A DNA stretch of 64,000 nucleotides from PZPK01 sp965230795 (lineage in GTDB: Bacteria > Pseudomonadota > Gammaproteobacteria > Pseudomonadales > Oleiphilaceae). Each line of letters starts with the position of its first letter. The first letter of the stretch is position 1. The stretch covers positions 1,674,001 through 1,738,000 of the forward strand of contig OZ246020.1 of NCBI GenBank assembly GCA_965230795.1, given 5' to 3'. Both the position numbers and the translations under genes were made by a program. Of the stretch, positions 19,067-29,036 are shown in pieces. Below the pieces are notes generated by a model. It was not told the DNA's origin and did not search any database. It saw only the letters and a list, made by a program, of their open reading frames with translations.

Positions 19067-19885
19067 ATGGCTAAATCACGTTCTCCAAATCGGTCACCGA
19101 GTTTGCTGGTGATCGATTCCGGTGTCGGTGGCCTGAGTATCTGTCAGGCCTTGCGGGAAGAAATGCCGGCACTGGATCTGATCTATGTCGCGGACGATGC
19201 CTATTTCCCCTACGGCTTAATGACTGAAGAGGCGTTGACGGAACGTCTGATCGCTATCATGCGGGCGATGCTGTCGCAGCATCAGCCCGACATGGTTGTG
19301 TTGGCATGCAACACTGTTAGCACGCTCGTACTGCCAGTTCTCCGGAAAAACTTTGATGTGCCCTTTGTGGGGGTTGTGCCGGCCATCAAGCCAGCAGCGG
19401 TTGCGAGCGAATCCAGGCGCATTGGTCTGTTAGCGACACCCGCTACGGTAACCCGGCCCTACATTGATGACTTGATCCAAGATTTCGCCGGTGCATGCGA
19501 AGTGACACGTGTTGGATCGAATGAACTGGTGTTGCTGGCTGAAGATAAGTTGTCGGGAAAGCTGCCCGATATCAAGGCTGTTCGCGCGATTCTTGAGCCT
19601 TTCGTGATCGCGGATATCGATACGCTGGTACTGGGATGTACCCATTTCCCCTTGCTAAGAGAGGAAATTCAGCAGGCTTTGCCCGATGTAAGCTTGATTG
19701 ATTCCGGTTCTGCCATCGCACGGCGCGTAAAGTCCCTGTTGACTGGGGGAGCGGTGTCCGACCGGGATTCGAGCCATTACTTGCGAATGTACTTTTCCCA
19801 TACGATTCCAGAAACAGGATCGTTTACGCAGGGGCTGGCAACTCTGGGCATAGAGGGTGTCGAGTTTGACAAGATGAGGATTTAG
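19067..19885 (+). CDS. murI: Glutamate racemase
   Basis: MurI makes D-glutamate for peptidoglycan. The 272-residue protein has both catalytic cysteine motifs, VLACNTVST and LGCTHFPLL, plus the N-terminal IDSGVGGLSI with the conserved Asp-Ser. It begins after GGGAGAAG in the 86-base gap behind the ABC operon and is convergent with the methyltransferase gene 27 bases away. No sign of truncation. Confidence 0.96.
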   Translation: MAKSRSPNRSPSLLVIDSGVGGLSICQALREEMPALDLIYVADDAYFPYGLMTEEALTERLIAIMRAMLSQHQPDMVVLACNTVSTLVLPVLRKNFDVPFVGVVPAIKPAAVASESRRIGLLATPATVTRPYIDDLIQDFAGACEVTRVGSNELVLLAEDKLSGKLPDIKAVRAILEPFVIADIDTLVLGCTHFPLLREEIQQALPDVSLIDSGSAIARRVKSLLTGGAVSDRDSSHYLRMYFSHTIPETGSFTQGLATLGIEGVEFDKMRI

Positions 19886-19912
19886 CCTTTAATCCTCGTT
19901 GCTTCGAAAGGT

Positions 19913-20569
19913 CTACGGCTTTTTTGCCATCAACGAGTGGTACCAGTTCTGTCCCATGACAGAGAAGAACTTTTCTTCAGTAATGCTGAGTCCGTGTTTT
20001 TCGAGTAAGCTGCGGTAATCATAAATCTCGTGTACAGCATTGCCGGCTACCGCAAAAAACGCAGTGGCCGCCGCGTACCAGTATAAATTCTGTACGGACC
20101 TGCCCAATAATCCGCCCTGAGCCGGAGAAAAGTCACCAATGACCAGTTTTCCGCCGGGGCGAACCAGTCTGATCAGGTGTTTAAGCAATATCTGCATTTT
20201 CTTGCGCTCAAACACATTCAGAAAAAAGTTCGCAACTACCATGTCATATTCGGCAAAGCGCTCCAGCTTGAGAATATCGCTTTGAATGATCTCTATTCGC
20301 TCGCGGATGGATTCACTTTGATCTTTGAGCGTCGCTTCCAGCTGTTTCATCATCGTTGGTGAGATATCCACCACCGTCACCTGTGACCCTAGTCTGGCCG
20401 CATGCACCGCATCTTTGCCTTGTCCGGATCCGGCAAATAAAACCCGGGAACCGGCTGAAAGGGTATCCTTGCGCAGCATCGCGAGCTTGCAATCCAGAAT
20501 CGCGTTGGCGCTGTAAAGTTTGCTCAGAAAGTCGTAGGAGCGGCCTACCAGTTTGTATTTATCTAGCAT
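19913..20569 (-). CDS. Class I SAM-dependent methyltransferase
   Basis: The 218-residue protein contains a SAM-binding motif I of the form VLFAGSGQGKDAVHAARLG, the acidic residue in VTVVDISPTMM and a motif-IV-like DMVVANFFLNVF. LVRPGGKLVIGDFSP matches the ubiquinone/menaquinone-type and small-molecule methyltransferases. The substrate cannot be told. FFAVAGNAVHEIYDYR near the C-terminus suggests contact with a membrane or hydrophobic substrate. It is probably transcribed separately from the EAL gene upstream. Confidence 0.85.
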   Translation of the reverse strand: MLDKYKLVGRSYDFLSKLYSANAILDCKLAMLRKDTLSAGSRVLFAGSGQGKDAVHAARLGSQVTVVDISPTMMKQLEATLKDQSESIRERIEIIQSDILKLERFAEYDMVVANFFLNVFERKKMQILLKHLIRLVRPGGKLVIGDFSPAQGGLLGRSVQNLYWYAAATAFFAVAGNAVHEIYDYRSLLEKHGLSITEEKFFSVMGQNWYHSLMAKKP

Positions 20570-20678
20570 GGTGATTTGGTTTTAAGCTTGGGTCTGAAAA
20601 CGCAGGGTCTGAGAAGACTGGGTGAGGCAGAAGGGTGCGCTGATGCACGGGTAATGTCAATGGGTATAGCGCTTACCT

Positions 20679-20718
20679 GACTGAATCAGAGGACATATTT
20701 TATCTTCATGATTCAGTC
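20679..20718. repeat. Perfect 10-bp inverted repeat after the EAL gene
   Basis: GACTGAATCA (20679-20688) and TGATTCAGTC (20709-20718) are exact inverted repeats around a 20-base AT-rich spacer. They lie 8 bases beyond the stop codon of the minus-strand EAL gene. There is no U tract, so this is either a 3' stabilising stem or a binding site in front of the methyltransferase gene. Confidence 0.6.
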
Positions 20719-20726
20719 GCTTGCTG

Positions 20727-22892
20727 TTAACCGGCCATTACCGAATGAGTACGGTGATTCAGCATCTGCAGGGCACGGTGTGCCGGCTCGGCTTTGCCAA
20801 AATAAAAGCCCTGAATTTCCTGACATCCCAGTGATTTCAGGTATTCCAGCTGTGCTTTGGTTTCCACACCCTCGGCGACGATGTTCAACTTGAGACCGTG
20901 AGCCATGGAGACAATCGCGTTGACAATACAGGCTTCATCGGTGGAATCCTGGATGTCCTGAATAAAGGATTGGTCAACCTTCAAGGTGTGTATGGGAAGC
21001 TGTCGCAGGTAGTTCAGTGAGGAATAACCGGTGCCGAAGTCATCAATCGCGATGCTGAGACCATGTTCACTCAGCTGATTGAGTTTTTGGGTCATGTGCT
21101 CAAGGTCATTCATAATGACATTTTCAGTCAGCTCAATTTCCAGATTGCGGGGAGGGAAGTCGGATTTCTTTAGCTGATTGAGCAAGCGCTGTACAAATTT
21201 GGGGTGCTCGACCTGCAACGGAGAAAAGTTGACGGAGAGGCGGATATCATGATGACCAGCATCGATCCACTGTTTAACCTCCTGGCACGCCGTCATCAGC
21301 ACCCAGTCATTGATGTCCGACATCAGCTTGGTTTCTTCTGCGAGCGGAATAAATTCACCCGGGTAGACAATTCCCCGAGTTGGATGCTGCCAACGCACCA
21401 AAGCTTCAACGCCCACTACTTTTCCGCTGGAGGCGCTGATCTGGGGCTGGTAGTACACTTTGAATTCGTCCCGGTCCAGTGCGTTACGAATATCGCGTTC
21501 CAGGCTCAGACGATTGGATGAACTCACCGCCATGGTGTCGCTGAAAAACTGGTAGCCATCTTTGCCACGACCTTTCACGTGGTACATGGCGACGTCGGCA
21601 TTCTGTATCAGTTGGTCGACGGTTTCTCCACCATTAGGGTAGACCGCGATGCCGATACTGACGCCGACAAACACCTCGTGATCGCCCAGCATGAAAGGTG
21701 CTTTCAGTACGTTGATAACCTTGCGTGCGATGACACGGGCATCTTCGGCAGTGGAAATATTGGGAAGCAGCAAGGTGAATTCATCGCCCCCAAACCGGGA
21801 TAGGGTGTCGCATTTGCGCACACAGTTTTCGAGACGGCTGGCAACAGACTGCAGCAGGCGGTCGCCCATTGCGTGACCCAGCGTATCGTTAACCACCTTG
21901 AAGCGGTCCAGATCCAGAAACATTACCGCGACCTTGGAGTTGTTACGTCTTGCTTGCGCCAGTGAAATATTCAGTCGGTCCTTGAACAGGGCCCGATTTG
22001 GCAGGCGGGTAAGCAGGTCATGATAGGCCTGGAAATTGATGAACTCTTCAGCTTCCTTGCGTTCGGTGATGTCACGTGCCGTTCCATAGGTGCCGATAAT
22101 GCGTCGATCGTTTGAGCTGTTCGCTCTTGCGCTGGCCCGGTTTTCGATGGGAAAAAAGGTAACTTCAAAAAAACGCGAAGCGTGATCTTCTTTTTTGGCT
22201 TGCAGCTTGAGCTCAGAACTCCAGGTACCGTTCTTGCGATTGATCTGCTCTTCAAAAATATAATTGGCGCGCTCAAAGTCAGATCCGTCAACGATGCTGG
22301 TGTAGTGACGGCCGATAAGGTCAGATTTCCGGTAACCCAGCAAGGCCTCAACCTTGTTATTCAAGAAGGTAAAGTTTCCCTGAGTGTCCAGCATAAAGAC
22401 GATGTCGGGTGAGCTGTTGACTATGTAACGATGCAGCTCTTCGGATTTCTTCAGCCGTGACTGCATGGCAATATGTGCTTTTTCCAGCATCACCTTTTGC
22501 AAGGCTTTATCGATGGTGCTAAGCAGTTCTTCCGGATCGTAAGGTTTCTTCAGGTAATCATAGGCACCGCGGCGCAGTGCTTTACTAACAGCTGAAAAGG
22601 AGGATTCGCCGCTGACAACGATAGTGGCAATATCTATCTCGTTTTCGGCAATGAAATCCATGACCTGATGGCCACTCATGTCTTCCATCTTCAGGTCGAG
22701 AAGGATCAGATCATAATTGTCATCGGTTAGCCGCTGGCACGCCTCCAGTCCACCCAGAGCAGTGGTGACCTGATAGTTTTGGGTGCTCAATAGCTTTTCC
22801 AGACTGGCAATTAAGCGATATTCGTCATCGACGATGAGAATGTGCGCTTTGTCTGCTTGCGGACGCGAAGTCCCGGTTTTCTGTATTTTCAT
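20727..22892 (-). CDS. Response regulator with PAS, GGDEF and EAL domains
   Basis: The 721-residue protein combines an N-terminal receiver domain (acidic Asp22-Asp23, phosphoacceptor Asp66 in LILLDLKM), a PAS domain (about 150-270, HRYIVNSSPDIVFMLDTQG), a GGDEF domain with an intact SRFGGDEFTLLLPN, and an EAL domain with EALVRW, LTENVIMND and IDDFGTGYSSLNYL intact. It may both make and degrade cyclic di-GMP, or use GTP at the GGDEF site to activate the phosphodiesterase. It lies 46 bases downstream of, and on the same strand as, a histidine kinase gene, a likely cognate pair. Confidence 0.95.
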   Translation of the reverse strand: MKIQKTGTSRPQADKAHILIVDDEYRLIASLEKLLSTQNYQVTTALGGLEACQRLTDDNYDLILLDLKMEDMSGHQVMDFIAENEIDIATIVVSGESSFSAVSKALRRGAYDYLKKPYDPEELLSTIDKALQKVMLEKAHIAMQSRLKKSEELHRYIVNSSPDIVFMLDTQGNFTFLNNKVEALLGYRKSDLIGRHYTSIVDGSDFERANYIFEEQINRKNGTWSSELKLQAKKEDHASRFFEVTFFPIENRASARANSSNDRRIIGTYGTARDITERKEAEEFINFQAYHDLLTRLPNRALFKDRLNISLAQARRNNSKVAVMFLDLDRFKVVNDTLGHAMGDRLLQSVASRLENCVRKCDTLSRFGGDEFTLLLPNISTAEDARVIARKVINVLKAPFMLGDHEVFVGVSIGIAVYPNGGETVDQLIQNADVAMYHVKGRGKDGYQFFSDTMAVSSSNRLSLERDIRNALDRDEFKVYYQPQISASSGKVVGVEALVRWQHPTRGIVYPGEFIPLAEETKLMSDINDWVLMTACQEVKQWIDAGHHDIRLSVNFSPLQVEHPKFVQRLLNQLKKSDFPPRNLEIELTENVIMNDLEHMTQKLNQLSEHGLSIAIDDFGTGYSSLNYLRQLPIHTLKVDQSFIQDIQDSTDEACIVNAIVSMAHGLKLNIVAEGVETKAQLEYLKSLGCQEIQGFYFGKAEPAHRALQMLNHRTHSVMAG

Positions 22893-22938
22893 GCTAAATG
22901 TATCGACCAGTTGTTATATCGCAGGTTCCAGTTGCTTT

Positions 22939-25011
22939 TTATACTGAGGGCAATCTTATTTGGAATTCCGTGCCTTGAGTGTTGCTTCTACAACTTATGG
23001 TGCCTTTAGCTTCCGTGACAAGGTTCTTTGTAATGCTCAGGCCGAGGCCCGAATGCCCGCTGCCCTTCGTTGAGCTAACAGGTTTAAACAGATCTTTCAG
23101 TACCGGAGCGGGAATGCCCGGCCCGGTATCGCGGATATTGATTTCGACGAAATCCTTACCGTTTACGTTGATGTTGCCGAGGGTGGATATCACCACATTG
23201 CCACCTTCGGGCATGGCCTCGACTGCATTCTTAATCAGGTTTGTCAGTATCTGGCGCAGCGCATTCCGATTGGCGCTGTTTCTTGTCATTGTGGAGTCGA
23301 GCTCCAGACTACACTGAATATCATGTGTCAGAAAGAGGGAACTGCGATACAGGGTTACCAGACTCTTGATTTCCTGGTTGATGTCGACGCCGGATTCATG
23401 GTCCTGATTGCTGTGCTGAATGTCTTTCAGTTGCAGCAGAATATGGCCAGTGCGCTCGACCTCCTCTCTGACGATTTCCAGTTCTTCCTGTAATTCCCCA
23501 TTGTTCTTCAGCTTGTCCGCAAGCGAGCGCAGATAGTTATTGATGATGTTCAGCGGGTTGTTGGCTTCGTGGGCAATCTCGCTAACTTTCATTGCATATT
23601 CATGCACACTCAGTTTGGTTTCGTTGGCCCGAATGTGTTTGAGGGTGTCTTCACACGTGAGTGCGATCTCATCGGCGAAGTAGTGCAGGAGCTGGCGCTG
23701 ATTGCTGTGCTCCCGAAGCGCTTGCTGGCTACCCGCAGCAATAACGCAGAACAGCGTTTCTCCGATATGTATGGGGATGCAGACCAGGCACTCGGCTTTC
23801 AGCATGCGCGTCAGTTGTCGATCAACCACGGGTAATGGCTTGTCGTTTTCCCGCAGGTCATCCGAACATAGAATCTTGCCTTCAATGCCTGCTCTGGCAA
23901 CGACACTGCGATGGGATTCCAGCTGAAATTTGATAGGAGTACTGTCGGGTTGTTCCGGCACCGCAAAGCTCAATTCCTTGTCTTCAGCCTGATACCAGAA
24001 TACGGCGCTGTGGGTAAAACCGAATAACAGTTCCAGCGTGCTTTGAAAGGCCCTTCCGAGTTCCAGCTTTGATGTGGCACGATTTAATTCGCTCGTCGCC
24101 GTTTGCAGCAGACCAATATTGCGAACCTGCTTTGCCAGATCCACCTGTTTCGCCTGATCACTGTCTCGATCCTGGATGCTGATACCCAGTGAGGCTGCAA
24201 TGTCCACGACTTCAGTATCTATCTTGTTCACAATCTCGGTTACAAGCGAAGCGTTGAGTTCGAACAGTTGTTCGGCTTCGTCGAAGACAGTCAGAGAGTT
24301 CAGCGAGTCAGCCTTGCTGAGCAGGCTTGCCAGATAAATCAATTTCACCAGATGATGCGCGTCTTCAATCGACTCAGCGGGTGCGTGGTGAAATTTGATG
24401 GCATCCGCAGTGAATTCACTGAGCCCCCATTCGCCAACCAGCCAGGCGCCGACATCTGCGTGATTCACACCGAAGACCCGACTTTCTTCGTTCAGGCGCT
24501 CAGTCTCGGAATCCAGTTCGAGCAGGGTGTCAAAATCTTCACTGTAATTGGTTTCCAGAACCAGCTCGCCAATATTGTGCAGCAGACCCGTCAGGTAAGC
24601 CTCATCCGGGTGCGGGTAGCTGGTGAGAATGGCAAAGGACTTGGCAATGAGCGCGCAGCGCAGGGAACGTTTCCAGAATTGCTTGAGAAAGAGATTCTGG
24701 CGTGGTCGCAATCCCGAAAAGAACTGCTGGATCGATGCCGTAATGACGATGGTCTTGATGGTATCTGTTCCCAGTACCAGCAGGGCGCGTTCCAGAGAAT
24801 TGATTTTGGTGCCGCGGTTGTAGAATGAGGAGTTGGCCAGTGAAACAACGCGTGCGGCAATGGCCGCATCACGACTGATGATTTGGGAAAGATCCTGAAA
24901 CGATGCCTGGTTCCCCTGACATGCGTGTAACATGTCGACGAGAACATGGGGCAGGGACGGCAGTCTATTAGTCTTGAGTGCCGCCAGGATCGAGTTTTCA
25001 CTTGGAGCCAT
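22939..25011 (-). CDS. HDOD-GAF sensor histidine kinase
   Basis: The 690-residue protein has an N-terminal HDOD domain (about 12-210, NRLPSLPHVLVDMLHACQGN), a central GAF-like sensor (about 300-460) and a histidine kinase core. The phosphoacceptor is His481 in EIAHEANNPLN. The ATPase shows NLIKNAVEAMPEGG, DTGPGIP and SGLGLSI. It has no membrane segment, so it senses a cytoplasmic signal. It precedes the REC-PAS-GGDEF-EAL gene and is divergent from the MinD-like gene. Confidence 0.93.
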   Translation of the reverse strand: MAPSENSILAALKTNRLPSLPHVLVDMLHACQGNQASFQDLSQIISRDAAIAARVVSLANSSFYNRGTKINSLERALLVLGTDTIKTIVITASIQQFFSGLRPRQNLFLKQFWKRSLRCALIAKSFAILTSYPHPDEAYLTGLLHNIGELVLETNYSEDFDTLLELDSETERLNEESRVFGVNHADVGAWLVGEWGLSEFTADAIKFHHAPAESIEDAHHLVKLIYLASLLSKADSLNSLTVFDEAEQLFELNASLVTEIVNKIDTEVVDIAASLGISIQDRDSDQAKQVDLAKQVRNIGLLQTATSELNRATSKLELGRAFQSTLELLFGFTHSAVFWYQAEDKELSFAVPEQPDSTPIKFQLESHRSVVARAGIEGKILCSDDLRENDKPLPVVDRQLTRMLKAECLVCIPIHIGETLFCVIAAGSQQALREHSNQRQLLHYFADEIALTCEDTLKHIRANETKLSVHEYAMKVSEIAHEANNPLNIINNYLRSLADKLKNNGELQEELEIVREEVERTGHILLQLKDIQHSNQDHESGVDINQEIKSLVTLYRSSLFLTHDIQCSLELDSTMTRNSANRNALRQILTNLIKNAVEAMPEGGNVVISTLGNINVNGKDFVEINIRDTGPGIPAPVLKDLFKPVSSTKGSGHSGLGLSITKNLVTEAKGTISCRSNTQGTEFQIRLPSV

Positions 25012-25409
25012 GGCTGATGTACATTTATTGAGCGCTTATAAAATAATCTTAGACAATACTCTTTAAAAATTAAACATTTGTTGCATGTTTTTTAAGTAAA
25101 TAATCGAAAGTTAACGTAAGTTAGCCAGGCGTAAATGGCAGTTTTCTTTGTACCAGTCTGTTTTTTTGTCGGGTTAAAGTCGTTAAAATCGACCAGGAAT
25201 TCAGCTCTCTGGTAACTAACAATACCAACAGTTGTATGACGGCGAAGCGCGTGCAGCTTGGCTTAAAACCTGTGCGAGACGATAGATAACAACGGTCCAA
25301 GGCGACCGCAATAACAATTTTCAGTTTCCTCTTTCCAGAACTCCCGGTAGCGAGCCTAATCCGTGTTTTGGCTGGAACTGCTTGATATCGAACTGGAACA
25401 CCATTTGGT
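25012..25409. other. Divergent intergenic region, kinase / MinD-like gene
   Basis: This 398-base region is AT-rich next to the kinase start and holds no convincing gene. It must carry promoters for both directions. I could not identify -35/-10 pairs or a sigma-28 site that meet consensus. No ribosome-binding site is visible directly before 25410. Confidence 0.5.
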
Positions 25410-26957
25410 ATGTCTGTAGTGAGTCTCAATAATCCCCAGGATGCGCCCAAAATTCCGCGAGTGCTTGCCATCACTGGCGGTAAAGGCGGTGTCGGAAAAA
25501 CCAGCATTTCTGTGAACCTGGCTATTGCCCTGTCTCGAACCGGGTCAAAGGTATGTTTGTTCGATGCGGATACCGGTTTAGCGAACGTCAATATCATGCT
25601 GGGGCTTTATCCGGCCTATACTCTCGAGCACCTGTTTACGGGTGAAAAATCCATACAGGACATCGTTGCCGAAGGACCCGAAGGAATACAGATTATACCG
25701 GGGGCCTCAGGGGTGGCTCAGTGTGTCGAACTGGATGTCGGGCAGCAGCAAAGACTTGTTACCTCCATTCGGTCGCTGGAACCTCACTATGACTACATGA
25801 TTATGGATACGGCTGCCGGTATCTCTCCGACGGTTCTGCATTTCGTTGCGGCGTCTCAGGTGGCCGCTGTAGTCGTTACGCCTGAGCCCACCTCTCTGAC
25901 TGACGCCTTTTCGTTGCTTAAGATACTCAAGCGCCGGGGCTATCGTCGTAAAGTAGAGGTGATAGTCAATATGGCATCCAGCTCCTCCCAGGCGGAGCGA
26001 GTGTATCGTCGATTCGATGGCGCCGTAGCAAAATACCTGAATATGAAAACCGAATACCTGGGATCGGTATGGATGGACGAGAGCATGCGAACAGCGGTGA
26101 CCCTGCAACGGCCGGTCGCCCTGTTCCCAAAAAATGACCCTTCGGCTCGCAGTTTTTACCGTTTGGCAGAGCGTATTGATGATGTGTTCAGTCGCAAAGG
26201 CACACCCAAACTGGCGTTCAGTGCTTACTGGCAAAAAGTGGTTGAGCGTCATGCCAGCCGTAAATCGCCTGCGATGCCCGGAATAACTGCGAATACAGAA
26301 AAGACGAGCTTGGCCCCGGTGCAATCGATCGATCGACCGAGCACACTTTCCCCGAAGTCATTGCCACCCCAGAGCAATTCTCCATCTCAGGTTGAAAGAC
26401 AGCTTCAGCAGAAAATCCATAAGGCTAGCGCTTCGTCCTCGGGGTATTCGCGTTTGGATGCGGGTTCTGACGTTGCGCCCTTAAGTACGGAGTCTGAAAA
26501 CCAATGGATTGATCTGCGTCAGAGGGTTAATGCGTTTTTTAATGACCCAAATACCACCTCCGAGCAAGTCATTACCTTACTGTCCAGCTGCATATTCAGT
26601 CATGGTGAGCGTTTGGGGGGCGCGGCAATCGATTTGCTGCATGGCCTTTTGTCTAGTATCAAGCCTGAGTCGCTTTCGCGGGAACAAAGACATTTGCTGC
26701 ACTCGGATTTTCAGCGTCTGGGTATTGCACAAATGCCATCTTCAGCTGTCAATTCGGGAAAGCAGGAAAGTGATGACGTCATTGAGGTTCGTTCGAACGA
26801 GAATGTTGACGATGAGCGCGCGCGTTATGATGCAGATGGCTTTGGCTGTCAGGACAATTTAGCCAGTGTGATAAGAGAGTCTGAGCAACAGAGTCTCGAC
26901 AACTTGCTTGAGTCCATCAAGTACGCTTCACTGGTGGAATCTCCAGGCGATAAATAA
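25410..26957 (+). CDS. MinD/FleN-like ParA-family ATPase with long C-terminal extension
   Basis: Residues about 15-275 form a deviant-Walker ATPase: ITGGKGGVGKTSISVNLAIA (Walker A with signature lysine), FDADTGLANVNIMLGL and YMIMDTAAGISPTVL. It most resembles FleN/FlhG, which limits flagellar number in pseudomonads. The remaining 240 residues are not part of that family: a Ser/Pro-rich linker (about 285-365), then a helical segment (NQWIDLRQRVNAFFNDPNTT and on) and an acidic tail. No flagellar genes are adjacent, so a flagellar role is not supported here. Start is uncertain for lack of a ribosome-binding site. Confidence 0.85.
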   Translation: MSVVSLNNPQDAPKIPRVLAITGGKGGVGKTSISVNLAIALSRTGSKVCLFDADTGLANVNIMLGLYPAYTLEHLFTGEKSIQDIVAEGPEGIQIIPGASGVAQCVELDVGQQQRLVTSIRSLEPHYDYMIMDTAAGISPTVLHFVAASQVAAVVVTPEPTSLTDAFSLLKILKRRGYRRKVEVIVNMASSSSQAERVYRRFDGAVAKYLNMKTEYLGSVWMDESMRTAVTLQRPVALFPKNDPSARSFYRLAERIDDVFSRKGTPKLAFSAYWQKVVERHASRKSPAMPGITANTEKTSLAPVQSIDRPSTLSPKSLPPQSNSPSQVERQLQQKIHKASASSSGYSRLDAGSDVAPLSTESENQWIDLRQRVNAFFNDPNTTSEQVITLLSSCIFSHGERLGGAAIDLLHGLLSSIKPESLSREQRHLLHSDFQRLGIAQMPSSAVNSGKQESDDVIEVRSNENVDDERARYDADGFGCQDNLASVIRESEQQSLDNLLESIKYASLVESPGDK

Positions 26958-27055
26958 ACTGGTGACCTCGCTTCCGCCAGGTTTTTGGAGTAGCTCACTG
27001 GACACTTGGATCAATCACTCAGATATAACAAGAATTAGCGAAGGAGGATGGAACG

Positions 27056-29008
27056 ATGACCAAAGAAGTGTATCCCGTAAAAGAACAGACTTTAAAGCGC
27101 ACGCGCATTGATGCAGAAACCTATCAGCGCATGTATTCCCAGTCAGTTGAAGATCCCGTTGGTTTCTGGAAAGAGCAGGGGCAACGCATAGACTGGATGA
27201 CACCCTTCACGAAAGTAAATGACGTTTCCTATGCTAAATCCGATCTGCATATTCGTTGGTACGAAGATGGAGTTACCAATGCGTCTGTAAATTGTCTGGA
27301 TCGTCATTTGGCATCACGAGGTGACCAGACAGCCATTATTTACGAAGGTGACGATCCAGATGTCTCAAAACACATCAGTTATCGAGAGCTCTACGAGGAA
27401 ACCTGCCAGTTTGCCAATGCTTTAAGAGCGCAGGGTGTCAAGAAGGGTGATGTGGTCACGGTCTACATGCCGATGGTTCCCCAGACCGCTGTCGCAATGT
27501 TGGCTTGCGCGCGAATTGGAGCCGTGCACTCGGTTGTTTTTGGTGGATTTTCACCTGATGCTCTGGCTGCGCGTATTCAGGATGGCCGATCCAAATGGGT
27601 GATTACCGCCGATGAGGGTATTCGGGGTGGAAAAACTATTCCACTCAAGCGCAATGTGGATCAGGCCTTATCAGACCCTTCACTTGATTTTGTCGAGAAG
27701 GTCTTCGTGTTGGAACGAACAGGGTCTGATGTTCCCTGGAATGACGGCAGAGACCTTTGGTATCACGAGCTGATTGTGGGCGAAGCAAAAGAGTGTGAGC
27801 CCGAGGCGATGAGTGCGGAAGATCCCTTGTTTATGCTTTATACCTCGGGTTCGACGGGTAAGCCCAAAGGCGTACTTCACACAACAGCGGGATACCTGGT
27901 ATATGCTTCGCTTACCCATGAGGCAGTGTTCGATTATCAGGATGGCGATATTTACTGGTGTACAGCTGACTTTGGCTGGATTACCGGGCACAGTTATATT
28001 CTCTACGGACCGCTATTGAACGGTGCGGTAACCCTCTTGTTTGAAGGCGTCCCCAATTACCCGGATTGTTCGCGTTTCTGGAAAGTAGTTGACAAACATC
28101 AGGTTAATATCTTCTACACGGCGCCAACAGCAATCCGAGCCTTAATGGCGGAGGGAGACAGCTTCGTTAAACAGGCGCAACGATCCAGTTTGCGTTTGTT
28201 GGGAACGGTGGGTGAGCCCATCAATCCGGAAGCCTGGGATTGGTACTATCGGGTAGTAGGTGAGAGTAAATGTCCTATCGTTGATACCTGGTGGCAGACG
28301 GAAACCGGTGGCATTCTGATTTCACCTTTGCCCGGTGCAACGCCTCTGAAACCTGGATCTGCAACACGTCCCCTGTTTGGTATTCAGCCAGCGCTGGTTG
28401 ATAATGAAGGCAATATACTCGAAGGCGAAGCAGAGGGAAATCTGGTCATACTGGACAGTTGGCCGGGGCAAATGCGCACCGTATATGGCGATCATGAACG
28501 ATTTATCCAAACCTACTTTAGCACCTACGAAGGCATGTATTTTACGGGAGACGGTGCGCGTCGTGATGCCGACGGTTACTATTGGATCACCGGCCGCGTT
28601 GATGATGTTCTTAATGTATCCGGCCACCGAATGGGGACTGCAGAAATCGAAAGTGCTCTAGTTTCTCATCCGGATGTGGCTGAGGCGGCAGTGGTCGGTT
28701 ATCCCCACGATATCAAAGGGCAGGGTATCTATGTCTATGTCTCATTAATGCATGATCATGATGTGACGCCGAATGACGAATTCAAGGACACCTTGAAACA
28801 GTGGGTGAGAAAAGAAATAGGGCCGATTGCGACACCCGATATGATTCAGTGGGCGCCGGGCCTCCCGAAAACCCGTTCCGGGAAAATCATGCGACGCATA
28901 TTGAGAAAGATCGCCGCAAATGACTATGATAATCTGGGCGATATTTCGACTCTTGCTGACCCTTCCGTGGTGCAGGATCTGATTGATAACCGGGAAAACC
29001 GCGGCTGA
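27056..29008 (+). CDS. acs: Acetyl-CoA synthetase
   Basis: Acs activates acetate to acetyl-CoA through acetyl-AMP. The 650-residue length matches E. coli Acs (652). It has the AMP-binding P-loop-like YTSGSTGKPKGVLHT, the WWQTETGG motif, and the C-terminal acetylation site PKTRSGKIMRRILRK, whose lysine is the regulatory target of Pat/CobB in characterised relatives. A strong AAGGAGGA precedes the ATG. A clear intrinsic terminator follows, so it is probably monocistronic. Confidence 0.98.
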   Translation: MTKEVYPVKEQTLKRTRIDAETYQRMYSQSVEDPVGFWKEQGQRIDWMTPFTKVNDVSYAKSDLHIRWYEDGVTNASVNCLDRHLASRGDQTAIIYEGDDPDVSKHISYRELYEETCQFANALRAQGVKKGDVVTVYMPMVPQTAVAMLACARIGAVHSVVFGGFSPDALAARIQDGRSKWVITADEGIRGGKTIPLKRNVDQALSDPSLDFVEKVFVLERTGSDVPWNDGRDLWYHELIVGEAKECEPEAMSAEDPLFMLYTSGSTGKPKGVLHTTAGYLVYASLTHEAVFDYQDGDIYWCTADFGWITGHSYILYGPLLNGAVTLLFEGVPNYPDCSRFWKVVDKHQVNIFYTAPTAIRALMAEGDSFVKQAQRSSLRLLGTVGEPINPEAWDWYYRVVGESKCPIVDTWWQTETGGILISPLPGATPLKPGSATRPLFGIQPALVDNEGNILEGEAEGNLVILDSWPGQMRTVYGDHERFIQTYFSTYEGMYFTGDGARRDADGYYWITGRVDDVLNVSGHRMGTAEIESALVSHPDVAEAAVVGYPHDIKGQGIYVYVSLMHDHDVTPNDEFKDTLKQWVRKEIGPIATPDMIQWAPGLPKTRSGKIMRRILRKIAANDYDNLGDISTLADPSVVQDLIDNRENRG

Positions 29009-29036
29009 CTTTCAAGCCGTCCTGCAAAACAGAAAA

